From JADZGC01 sp964613485 (GTDB lineage Bacteria > Patescibacteriota > Saccharimonadia > CAILAD01 > GCA-016700035), in NCBI GenBank assembly GCA_964613485.1, contig CAZTHB010000038.1, positions 1 to 5,904 of the forward strand: 5,904 nucleotides of DNA. The letters run 5' to 3'. The translations under genes and the position numbers were made by a program. The stretch's first letter is position 1, and every line of letters begins with the position of its first letter. The notes under the pieces are model-generated. The model did no database searches, was not told where the DNA came from, and worked only from the letters and a program-made list of their open reading frames with translations. This document shows positions 1 through 4,957 of the stretch, piece by piece.

Positions 1-236
1 GGGGAGTTGTTTTTGTGCGAGCCAGCGCATGAGCTTACCGCTGCCTTGTTCGCGTGGGCGTCGTCAACAATCTTCTTCATCTCATCGAGAGTACAGTCTG
101 GTCCGATGAATGTACCATTCTTGTAACACAATGAGCACCATTTCTCACTTTTTGATCCATCTTTTTCGGTGCCACGACAGTCTCCAACTCTCTTAGTGTA
201 GAGCGGCATCCCGCAACTCTGGCATTGCTTTGTCAT
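1..236 (-). CDS. Small zinc-ribbon domain protein, partial at left edge and apparently frameshifted
   Basis: The protein starts at ATG 234-236 behind a strong GAGGAGG site. Visible cysteines are C5 and C8 (CQSCGMP), C20, C34 and C37 (CSLCYKNG) and C48, followed by the helical stretch CTLDEMKKIVDDAH. This is the pattern of the putative zinc-ribbon family (PF12674 type), small proteins of roughly 80-100 residues with no assigned function that presumably bind one zinc ion. The family normally ends in a basic, Trp-containing tail. Here the tail, REQGSGKLMRWLAQKQLP, is found in another reading frame from about position 53 to the edge. Inserting one base near position 54 would join it to the first 61 residues. 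The uncorrected frame also stays open to the edge but reads as an unlikely Ser/Asn/Cys sequence. The stop lies outside the window. The family call is fairly safe. Whether the frameshift is real or a sequencing error cannot be told here. Confidence 0.8.
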   Translation of the reverse strand, partial: MTKQCQSCGMPLYTKRVGDCRGTEKDGSKSEKWCSLCYKNGTFIGPDCTLDEMKKIVDDAHANKAAVSSCAGSHKNNS

Positions 237-241
237 ATCTG

Positions 242-248
242 CCTCCTC
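242..248 (-). promoter_or_regulatory. Shine-Dalgarno site of the zinc-ribbon gene
   Basis: GAGGAGG on the minus strand ends 5 bases before the ATG at 236. It is a near-perfect anti-16S match and fixes the start. Confidence 0.8.
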
Positions 249-258
249 GTATACTTCT

Positions 259-264
259 ATTATA
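259..264 (-). promoter_or_regulatory. -10 box of the zinc-ribbon gene
   Basis: A perfect TATAAT lies on the minus strand 22 bases upstream of the start codon, which leaves a very short leader containing the GAGGAGG site. No good -35 is visible: the best choices are TTCAAC at 15 bases or ACTTCA at 17 bases. These overlap the plus-strand -35 of the divergent DUF305 gene, so the two promoters may interfere or share a regulator. Confidence 0.55.
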
Positions 265-280
265 CGCCCGTCATCTAGAG

Positions 281-311
281 TTGAAGTCTGCGTTTGGGAA
301 TCATCTATACT
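281..311 (+). promoter_or_regulatory. Candidate promoter of the DUF305 gene
   Basis: TTGAAG (281-286) and TATACT (306-311) are separated by 19 bases, slightly longer than ideal. The start site would be near 318, giving a leader of about 40 nt that contains the ribosome site AGAGGAGGGG (345-354), 4 bases before the ATG. Confidence 0.5.
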
Positions 312-358
312 AGAACGGTACAGCATATGAAATTACTAGGGTATAGAGGAGGGGTTTT

Positions 359-766
359 ATGAACAAAGAGTCGGTGTATGTAGGTCTGATAGGCTTGCTG
401 CTCGGAGTGATTATTGCTGGGTTTGGAGCAAGTTATGCGGTAAATGCCCAAGATCAAAATATGATGCGATTTATGGGAATTAGAAATCAAGGCAGTCAGT
501 CCCAGGTTAATCACGACATGATGGATCATAGTGCTATGAGTATGGATGGCATGGCTTCATCATTGAGGAATAAAACGGGCGATGATTTTGATCGATTGTT
601 TATCGCACAAATGATAGACCATCATCAAGGTGCAATCGATATGGCGCAGTTGGCGAAGCAAAACGCTAAGCATGATGAGATAAAGAGGTTATCCGAGGAT
701 ATAATCGCAGCTCAAACAAAAGAAATAACACAGATGCGTCAATGGCAACAAGATTGGGGTTATTGA
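359..766 (+). CDS. Membrane-anchored DUF305 protein with Met/His-rich metal-binding-like segment
   Basis: This is a 135-residue protein. Residues 5-27 form one hydrophobic helix, an uncleaved anchor or signal peptide, so the rest should face outward. Residues 51-66 are rich in Met and His (NHDMMDHSAMSMDGM), resembling Cu(I)/Ag(I)-binding stretches. Residues 73-135 match the DUF305 domain (PF03713, ferritin-like fold, CopM family), with the signature FIAQMIDHHQGAIDMA (H88, H89) and the closing QTKEITQMRQWQQDW. Many DUF305 proteins carry the signature twice; this one carries it once. Family knowledge links DUF305 to periplasmic or surface copper handling, and the Met/His segment supports metal binding, but the actual metal and role are inferred. 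The gene has its own strong ribosome site and promoter, is divergent from a zinc-ribbon gene, and converges on the OmdA gene 17 bases beyond its TGA stop. No strong terminator lies between them. Confidence 0.9.
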   Translation: MNKESVYVGLIGLLLGVIIAGFGASYAVNAQDQNMMRFMGIRNQGSQSQVNHDMMDHSAMSMDGMASSLRNKTGDDFDRLFIAQMIDHHQGAIDMAQLAKQNAKHDEIKRLSEDIIAAQTKEITQMRQWQQDWGY

Positions 767-783
767 GCTGAGTTCGATTATGC

Positions 784-1095
784 CTAGCGCTTAGGCGCTC
801 GCTTTTCGAGAATGCCTTTGATCGAAGGGCTAATTTCCTTGTCGGTACGGTGTATGCAGCCGATCCAGCAGCATGGCCTTCGTTTACCTTGCTGAAGTTC
901 TTCTATCACGCGCCGTACGTGCTCGTCTCTAGTTTTTTGTTGCTTTGGTGCGATTGTCCAGCAAACCCACTCATTACGGGCGAGTGGTGTGAGGCTCTCC
1001 CATTTTGGTATAGCGGCTGGATTAGAGAGCAGGGCTTGCTTGAGGTCGGACGGCATCTCGTGCACAGTTCCGCCCGATATCGTCGCTGAAGTCAT
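784..1095 (-). CDS. YdeI/OmpD-associated (OmdA) domain protein with a Cys-rich tail
   Basis: This is a 103-residue cytoplasmic protein without a signal peptide. Residues 14-69 match the OmdA 'bacteriocin-protection, YdeI/OmpD-associated' domain (PF13376): MPSDLKQALLSNPAAIPKWE, then SLTPLARNEWVCWTIAPK and TRDEHVRRVIEELQQGK. This helical domain is usually found at the C-terminus of longer YdeI-like proteins; here it stands almost alone. Residues 71-83 (KRRPCCWIGCIHR) hold C75, C76, C80 and H82, a possible small metal site. The tail is short and basic. The biochemical role of the family is unknown, and the bacteriocin-protection name should not be taken as function here. An AGGAG lies 13 bases before the ATG, which is long but usable. 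Just upstream sits a strong intrinsic terminator on the same strand, so expression may depend on a weak local promoter or on read-through from a structured leader. Confidence 0.85.
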   Translation of the reverse strand: MTSATISGGTVHEMPSDLKQALLSNPAAIPKWESLTPLARNEWVCWTIAPKQQKTRDEHVRRVIEELQQGKRRPCCWIGCIHRTDKEISPSIKGILEKRAPKR

Positions 1096-1108
1096 ATGAT
1101 TAATATAT

Positions 1109-1113
1109 CTCCT
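1109..1113 (-). promoter_or_regulatory. Probable ribosome binding site of the OmdA gene, unusually far from the start
   Basis: AGGAG on the minus strand is followed by 13 mostly A/T bases before the ATG at 1095. No better-placed ATG, GTG or TTG exists in frame. An in-frame ATT three codons upstream would give a 4-base spacing, but initiation at ATT is rare, so the ATG is kept. Confidence 0.5.
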
Positions 1114-1129
1114 ATTTTTGTCTCTAGCA

Positions 1130-1135
1130 ATTATG
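1130..1135 (-). promoter_or_regulatory. Possible weak -10 box between the terminator and the OmdA gene
   Basis: CATAAT on the minus strand lies just past the U-tract of the terminator at 1141-1209. It has no recognisable -35 at 15-19 bases. If active, it would give OmdA a leader of about 28 nt independent of upstream transcription. If not, OmdA depends on read-through. Confidence 0.25.
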
Positions 1136-1140
1136 GTTTT

Positions 1141-1209
1141 CTAAAAAAGAATAAAGGGGCTGCGAGAAAACGTTACGACATGTGTCGATTGGTTTTGCTC
1201 ACAACCCCT
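1141..1209 (-). terminator. Strong intrinsic terminator with a long stem, minus strand
   Basis: Read on the minus strand, AGGGGTTGTGAG (1209-1198) pairs with CTCGCAGCCCCT (1166-1155) in 12 uninterrupted pairs, two of them G-U. AAAAC/GTTTT and CGACA/TGTCG extend the helix towards a small loop. The stem runs straight into TTATTCTTTTTT (1154-1143). In the plus-strand RNA the two wobble pairs become C/A mismatches and no U-tract follows, so the orientation is clearly minus. It ends a transcript that begins upstream, best matched by the promoter at 1426-1454. Confidence 0.75.
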
Positions 1210-1279
1210 AGGGCCGAGACATTTATGTCGCGCGCAGCTCGGTGAAGCGCTCTGTATGCTGGGCTTATGTTCTCCATAT

Positions 1280-1318
1280 TTCTTTGATCGGTTTCATTCT
1301 GACAGCTACATCAAAGAA
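1280..1318 (-). repeat. Perfect 9-base inverted repeat inside the candidate RNA
   Basis: TTCTTTGAT (1280-1288 on the plus strand) and ATCAAAGAA (1310-1318) are exact complements separated by 21 bases, forming a stem on either strand. No U-tract follows, so it is not itself a terminator. Part of one arm can also pair with 1338-1342. Confidence 0.7.
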
Positions 1319-1425
1319 GGTGCACGTTCTTGAGGTGCTTTGGATATTTTACCAGCCACATTGTGTTCATGTGTGACACGGAGCCACGGTGAGCCGTCAG
1401 ATGATGATGTTGTCCATCGCAGGGA

Positions 1426-1454
1426 AGTATAGTGAATAGGCCGATCTGCGTCAA
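1426..1454 (-). promoter_or_regulatory. Near-consensus sigma-70 promoter firing into the OmdA side
   Basis: On the minus strand, TTGACG (1454-1449) and TATACT (1431-1426) are separated by exactly 17 bases, each matching consensus at 5 of 6 positions. Transcription would start near 1419. It is the best -35/-10 pair in the window, yet no protein gene begins behind it until OmdA, more than 320 bases away. Confidence 0.65.
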
Positions 1455-1459
1455 ATATA

Positions 1460-1465
1460 TATAAT
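1460..1465 (+). promoter_or_regulatory. -10 box placing transcription start at the ATG of the nucleotidase gene
   Basis: A perfect TATAAT ends 7 bases before the ATG at 1473, so transcription should begin at or beside the start codon (a leaderless mRNA). No clear -35 is seen. Its upstream region overlaps the divergent minus-strand promoter at 1426-1454. Confidence 0.5.
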
Positions 1466-1472
1466 GATATAC

Positions 1473-2072
1473 ATGGCTCGAAAATTAACTGTAGCAGTTG
1501 ATATTGATGATGTGCTGGTGCCGCACTTCGGAGAATTGGCAAGATTTGCGAGCGAATCCTTCGGTATTCGTCTCACTGCGGACGAAATGTTTTATGCAGG
1601 AACAGTCAATACTATTAGGCAGCGAACCGGACTTGATGAAGAAGATATTATAAGTAGGATCGATGCTTATTTAATATCGGATGAGTTCTATATTGATCCA
1701 TTGCCTGGGGCGGTAGAAGTGCTGATAAAACTTGCGAAGAAGTATGATCTGGTGATCGTTACTGCTCGTCCACAGCCCATGAAGGATCTTACGATTGCTT
1801 GGCTAGAGAAGCATTTTCCGGAACTCTTCTCTCAAGTTCGTGTAGTTGGTCATGAGCGATGGGGCTTGGGGGCTGCCCCAAAGGGTCATATTTTTCGGGA
1901 GCTTGGTGTTTCTATATTGATAGACGATCACCCCACTCATTGTCGCGCAGCGCATGAGCAAGGCATACGTGCATTACGATTTGGGGAATACCTCTGGTCC
2001 GAGAGTGAGGATCTACCAGATGATGTAGAAGTGGTGAAGAATTGGGAAGAAGTCGCCGCGAAGTTGCTGTAG
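1473..2072 (+). CDS. HAD-superfamily 5'(3')-deoxyribonucleotidase-like phosphatase
   Basis: This is a 199-residue cytoplasmic protein. The HAD catalytic motifs are in order: motif I VAVDIDDVLVP, with nucleophile D10 and acid/base D12; motif II LVIVTARP (T97); motif III lysine K137 in APKGH; and motif IV ILIDDHPTH (D151, D152), which binds magnesium. The small helical cap between motifs I and II and the overall length fit the NT5C-type 5'-nucleotidase group (PF06941), which removes phosphate from (deoxy)nucleoside monophosphates. The precise substrate cannot be read from sequence. Another ATG at 1464 would add MIY, but it overlaps the TATAAT at 1460-1465 and neither ATG has a Shine-Dalgarno site, so the leaderless start at 1473 is preferred. 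The gene ends in tandem TAG TAG. A nucleotide-salvage role would suit an organism that scavenges nucleotides, but that is inference. Confidence 0.85.
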   Translation: MARKLTVAVDIDDVLVPHFGELARFASESFGIRLTADEMFYAGTVNTIRQRTGLDEEDIISRIDAYLISDEFYIDPLPGAVEVLIKLAKKYDLVIVTARPQPMKDLTIAWLEKHFPELFSQVRVVGHERWGLGAAPKGHIFRELGVSILIDDHPTHCRAAHEQGIRALRFGEYLWSESEDLPDDVEVVKNWEEVAAKLL

Positions 2073-2085
2073 TAGTGCTATATAT

Positions 2086-2107
2086 AAAACCCCTTCCGCA
2101 GAAGGGG
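2086..2107 (-). terminator. Intrinsic terminator of the desaturase gene
   Basis: A perfect 7-bp stem, CCCCTTC (2090-2096) and GAAGGGG (2101-2107), has a 4-base loop. On the minus strand it is followed by TTTTATATATA. It lies 42 bases past the desaturase stop. For the convergent nucleotidase gene, whose stop is 17 bases away, the hairpin lacks a downstream U-tract, so it is at best a weak terminator in that direction. Confidence 0.85.
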
Positions 2108-2149
2108 TAGGGTGGATAGGGCGCTGATTCGCGAGCAGCCATCATCGCG

Positions 2150-3028
2150 CTAGATGGGTCTGCGCTCTAGTACTGGTAGACGGAAGTTGCCGACTAGTCC
2201 CAGTGCACGGAGTCCATACAGGAAGTACAGGCCTGGATCGTGATCACCTTTGAATCGACGCATGGTTGGGCTTCGAGGTGCGAAGTGATGGTTGTAGTGC
2301 AAGCCTTCGCCCATCGTAACCCAAGCAAGCCACTGAAAGTTTAGGGAGTTGCCGACTTGGCGGGCTTTAGCGGTCGACGGATTATAGCCTGGACGCTTGC
2401 CCGAACTGATGCAAATGCGTCGGAGGATTCGTTCGAGACGGGTATTGGGTCCCATCGAATCGGCTCCATGGCCTATCGAATTGATGGCGCCATTCAGAAT
2501 GATGTACACGTAGATATGTACTACATAGGCAATGATGCCGGGAACGACCCCAAAGATAACCACGCAGCTCACGATGCCAAGCACCCGACCAAGTCCTTCA
2601 CGGTCGAAGAGGCGGCGATCCCATTCGTCGGGACGAAATTGGCGCTCAGTAGCAGTGATAACAGTCGGATCATGTGCAGAACCTTGATACAGTCCAGGGT
2701 TGTGTAGAATCACTCCGCTCAACCCTCCTTTGTACATCGGGCTGTGCCCGTCGAGGTTGGTCTCGGTGTGTTGGTGGTGGTAGGCATGCACGCGGCACCA
2801 CTCCCACCACTTGATGCCGACCGAGAGCCAGAGCACAAGGCGGAAGAGCCAATTTAGTAGCGGGTGAAGTGTGAACGCGTGATGAGTCATGCTGCGGTGC
2901 AGTCCAAGTGTAGTCGCTAGGTTGCTTATCTGAGTGAAGACAAGTCCAGATGCAACGCCACCGAGAATACTCCAGGTGATGCCAGCGAAGCTCCAGTCTT
3001 GTGAAAAGATGCGATGCAAAATCCACAT
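2150..3028 (-). CDS. Membrane fatty-acid (acyl-CoA/acyl-lipid) desaturase
   Basis: This is a 292-residue integral-membrane di-iron enzyme of the PF00487 family, delta-9-like. It uses O2 and reducing power to insert a cis double bond into an acyl chain. The histidine boxes are H44RSMTH, H81AYHH and H244YNHH, and the auxiliary N183SIGHG is also present, so all metal ligands of this family appear intact. Hydrophobic stretches lie at about 13-35, 57-72 and 147-180, between the boxes as expected. The length is close to that of bacterial members. The frame stays open to 3172, but ATG 3028 is preferred because GAGAGGA lies 9 bases upstream and a promoter sits at 3067-3094, inside the longer version. 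The longer form would also overlap the divergent protease start. The chain specificity and electron donor are not visible; no ferredoxin or cytochrome gene is adjacent. Confidence 0.9.
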   Translation of the reverse strand: MWILHRIFSQDWSFAGITWSILGGVASGLVFTQISNLATTLGLHRSMTHHAFTLHPLLNWLFRLVLWLSVGIKWWEWCRVHAYHHQHTETNLDGHSPMYKGGLSGVILHNPGLYQGSAHDPTVITATERQFRPDEWDRRLFDREGLGRVLGIVSCVVIFGVVPGIIAYVVHIYVYIILNGAINSIGHGADSMGPNTRLERILRRICISSGKRPGYNPSTAKARQVGNSLNFQWLAWVTMGEGLHYNHHFAPRSPTMRRFKGDHDPGLYFLYGLRALGLVGNFRLPVLERRPI

Positions 3029-3037
3029 ATCAGGGTA

Positions 3038-3044
3038 TCCTCTC
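3038..3044 (-). promoter_or_regulatory. Ribosome binding site deciding the desaturase start
   Basis: GAGAGGA on the minus strand lies 9 bases before the ATG at 3028. The longer alternative start at 3172 has no such site. Confidence 0.65.
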
Positions 3045-3066
3045 AAGAATAGGTACGTGGCCGTAA

Positions 3067-3094
3067 TTATTACACAGGAGTAGGGCGATGTCAC
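3067..3094 (-). promoter_or_regulatory. Candidate desaturase promoter
   Basis: On the minus strand, GTGACA (3094-3089), 16 bases, then TAATAA (3072-3067), preceded by TGTG in the manner of an extended -10. The start site would be near 3060, leaving a leader of about 32 nt that contains the GAGAGGA site. Confidence 0.5.
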
Positions 3095-3104
3095 GAGTCT
3101 GTAA

Positions 3105-3133
3105 TTGAATTGCTGTACCGGGTAGTATATCCT
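3105..3133 (+). promoter_or_regulatory. Weak candidate promoter of the protease gene
   Basis: TTGAAT (3105-3110), 17 bases, TATCCT (3128-3133), each matching consensus at 4 of 6 positions. The start site would be near 3140, giving a leader of about 20 nt with no Shine-Dalgarno sequence. TTGCTG (3110-3115) with TAGCAT (3134-3139) at 18 bases is an alternative. Confidence 0.3.
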
Positions 3134-3160
3134 TAGCATAAGAACAACGCTCCATAAAGC

Positions 3161-4927
3161 ATGAGAAAACAAACATATATATTGTGTATTATCTTTGGTA
3201 TTAGCCTGACGCTTGCGGGATTAGCGAGTGAGCGACTGCATATTGTCGCACCACGATATCAAGACGCACACCAGCCATCTGAGGCGGTAGCGGAGTCCCC
3301 ACGTGAGTTAAGTGATCCGCCCGAGATTACGTCTGGCAATGAGCCGTCGCTAACAGGCCGATCATCAGATAAATCGAGTTATGCAGATAGAGTTGACGGT
3401 AACCAAGAATTACTTCGTTTTGATTCTCCTGAAGCTAAGGCGAGGTATATCGAGCAGAATGGCAAACAGGCTGATGAGTTGAGCTACATTCAGGCGCTTG
3501 ATATATATATTGCTCCAGCGGGTACAGTTTTGACGAGTGGCGTCACTCCGTATAGTTCGCAGCGTTACTACGCACTACTAACGCCTAATGATACGTTTTA
3601 TAGCTCACAGTGGCATTTACCGAAAGTGCAAGCGCCTGCAGCCTGGGATAATACGATGGGCGATAGCGAGGTGACGGTGGCGGTCATCGATACGGGCTTC
3701 GCGCTTACTCATCAGGACTTAGATAGTAAGTGGGCGGTAAATGATGGGGAAGCTGGATCTACAGTCGAGGAAGGAGCGGCGCCAAACTGTACTAGTCGAG
3801 GGCTACCACTCGATAAATCATGTAATAACATTGATGATGATAATGATGAGTACATAGACAATAGGATTGGCTGGGATTTTGTAAGTAACGATAATAGTGT
3901 GCAGGCTGGCGAAGTTGACTCTACGTCAAGCGCAGCAGCTCACGGTACGCTCGTGTCGGGACTAGTGGCTGCTGAGTCGAGTAACGCACAGGGCATCTCG
4001 GGCGTTGCATGGGGTACTAAGCTTCTGCCGTTGCAGGCGCTTGGTGATAATGGCGAAGGCGACACTGTGTCAGTGGCACTCGCAATACGTTATGCCGTGA
4101 CACATGGAGCAAAAGTGATAAATCTCAGCCTTGGGTCGACGGGGAGTGATCCGTTAGTGGCAGAACAGGTCGATTATGCTCATTCGCAAGGAGTCGTGGT
4201 GGTCGCTGCAGCTGGCAACGAGAATACGGGCAGTCTCTCATACCCAGCGAACTATTCGACAGTGATTGCGGTCGGGGCGAGCGATAGTAATGATGTGCGT
4301 GCTAGCTTCTCAAATTATGGCCCAAACCTCGCATTGCTCGCGCCCGGTACATCGATCTGTTCGACGAGCTGGTCGAGCGCAAATCAAACCAGTCGATATA
4401 CTTGCGGTAGCGCTGGTACATCATTTTCATCGCCAATTGTGGCTGGATCGGTAGCGCTGCTTTTGTCACAAAACTCATCTCTCACCCCTGCTCAAGTGCG
4501 GTCAGCCCTGACAAGCACCGCCACAAAAGTAGCTGGTATGAGTGGTCAGAGCTTCACAACTCTATACGGGTATGGACGTCTCAATGTCTATGATGCTCTC
4601 AAGGTAGTGTCATTAGCTAAGCCGCTTGGATTGCCGCTCAACACAAAACAGGTGAGCGTTTCTGCGACCGGATATCTCCGACCCGAAATGAATGCGACGT
4701 GTGTGAGCTATATTGTTAATGCTGTGTGTCGTGTTCGAGCTATCCGTACGACTGATAATCTTGTAGTGTGGCCAGATGGTGGTATCTCTATATCTGCAGA
4801 CGCTAATCTTTATTGGAATGCTTCGTCGATTGGCTTAACGAGCGGGACTTGGCTTATCCAGACATATGTTGAGGCGGGCGGTAAGCGCAGTGTGGTTAAT
4901 CAAGAGGCGCTGACCGTTAGTCCCTAG
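3161..4927 (+). CDS. Secreted subtilisin-family (S8) serine protease with C-terminal extension
   Basis: This is a 588-residue exported endopeptidase. Residues 4-21 form a signal peptide or anchor without a lipobox cysteine. Residues 27-80 are a Ser/Pro/Glu-rich linker. Residues 82-120 (ELLRFDSPEAKARYIEQNG, then LSYIQALDIYIAP) look like a short propeptide. The catalytic domain spans about 143-480. The triad is complete: D177 in VAVIDTG, H261 in AAHGTLVSGLVA and S421 in GTSFSSPIVAG, with oxyanion N353 in AAGNE. The segment 222-240 (NNIDDDNDEYIDNRIGWDF) is the acidic, probably calcium-binding insertion of many secreted subtilases. Residues 485-588 form a small, probably beta-rich domain of unknown family, with no LPXTG or membrane tail. 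Six mature cysteines fall in three close pairs (210/221, 400/415, 514/523), suggesting disulfides. The gene is divergent from the desaturase. It may serve in nutrition or host interaction, but the substrate is unknown. No ribosome site precedes the ATG. Confidence 0.93.
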   Translation: MRKQTYILCIIFGISLTLAGLASERLHIVAPRYQDAHQPSEAVAESPRELSDPPEITSGNEPSLTGRSSDKSSYADRVDGNQELLRFDSPEAKARYIEQNGKQADELSYIQALDIYIAPAGTVLTSGVTPYSSQRYYALLTPNDTFYSSQWHLPKVQAPAAWDNTMGDSEVTVAVIDTGFALTHQDLDSKWAVNDGEAGSTVEEGAAPNCTSRGLPLDKSCNNIDDDNDEYIDNRIGWDFVSNDNSVQAGEVDSTSSAAAHGTLVSGLVAAESSNAQGISGVAWGTKLLPLQALGDNGEGDTVSVALAIRYAVTHGAKVINLSLGSTGSDPLVAEQVDYAHSQGVVVVAAAGNENTGSLSYPANYSTVIAVGASDSNDVRASFSNYGPNLALLAPGTSICSTSWSSANQTSRYTCGSAGTSFSSPIVAGSVALLLSQNSSLTPAQVRSALTSTATKVAGMSGQSFTTLYGYGRLNVYDALKVVSLAKPLGLPLNTKQVSVSATGYLRPEMNATCVSYIVNAVCRVRAIRTTDNLVVWPDGGISISADANLYWNASSIGLTSGTWLIQTYVEAGGKRSVVNQEALTVSP

Positions 4928-4945
4928 TGGAGTTGCAGATAGGGG

Positions 4946-4951
4946 TATAAT
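4946..4951 (+). promoter_or_regulatory. -10 box of the leaderless DUF4342 gene
   Basis: A perfect TATAAT ends exactly 6 bases before the ATG at 4958, so the expected first transcribed base is the A of the start codon. No good -35 is visible. It lies in the 30-base gap after the protease stop, showing that DUF4342 need not rely on read-through from the protease. Confidence 0.6.
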
Positions 4952-4957
4952 GAGAGT

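Larger units (their letters stand above)
1141..1419 (-). ncRNA. Candidate structured RNA of about 280 nt, or attenuated leader of the OmdA gene
   Basis: This stretch contains no convincing protein gene, yet on the minus strand it is bounded by a near-consensus promoter and a strong intrinsic terminator. Paired elements along the RNA are: ACGG/CCGT around 1396-1378; CACAT/ATGTG around 1373-1357; a choice of two partners for the CTTTG at 1316-1312 (CAAAG at 1342-1338, or CAAAG within the 9-base inverted repeat at 1288-1280); CCGA/TCGG enclosing GACAT-aa-ATGTC around 1242-1214; and the terminator. Two interpretations fit. It may be a free-standing small RNA, or a riboswitch-like leader controlling OmdA, whose start lies 46 bases past the U-tract. 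I do not recognise RNase P, tmRNA, SRP, 6S or T-box signature sequences. The structures were found by eye, without a folding program or comparative data. Confidence 0.5.

Noticed and set aside
305..529. 74-codon minus-strand frame opposite the DUF305 start
   Set aside because: It is antisense to the DUF305 signal anchor and ribosome site, with no family resemblance.
782..796. GCCTA-gcgct-TAGGC hairpin between the DUF305 and OmdA stops as a terminator
   Set aside because: The stem is only 5 bp and neither strand has an adjacent U-tract; it overlaps the OmdA stop codon. Too weak to annotate.
850..1089. 79-codon plus-strand reading frame opposite the OmdA gene
   Set aside because: It is an antisense shadow of a recognised domain, without a ribosome site or family resemblance.
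1314..1373. 19-codon minus-strand frame starting MNTMWLVKYP inside the candidate RNA
   Set aside because: No ribosome site, too short to judge, and it crosses several predicted stems. Kept only as a remote possibility.
1141..1419. Known housekeeping RNA (RNase P, tmRNA, SRP, 6S) or a T-box leader
   Set aside because: Searched by eye for their conserved core sequences (for example the T-box AGGGUGG core, the SRP apical loop and tmRNA ends) and found none. This is not a substitute for a covariance-model search.
1306..1542. 78-codon minus-strand reading frame across the start of the nucleotidase gene
   Set aside because: It is antisense to the HAD motif I region, has no ribosome site, no recognisable domain and an unnatural composition. 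The promoter at 1426-1454 would start inside it.
2357..3026. Two open frames of 116 and 118 codons inside the desaturase region
   Set aside because: They are alternative-frame shadows of the desaturase; neither shows domain-like sequence.
3029..3172. 48-residue N-terminal extension of the desaturase (start at 3172)
   Set aside because: It would overlap the protease start codon and contain the desaturase's own promoter. It has no ribosome site, whereas ATG 3028 has GAGAGGA 9 bases upstream.
4266..4454. 62-codon plus-strand frame inside the protease
   Set aside because: It is out of frame within the catalytic domain, with an unnatural Met/Arg/His-rich composition.
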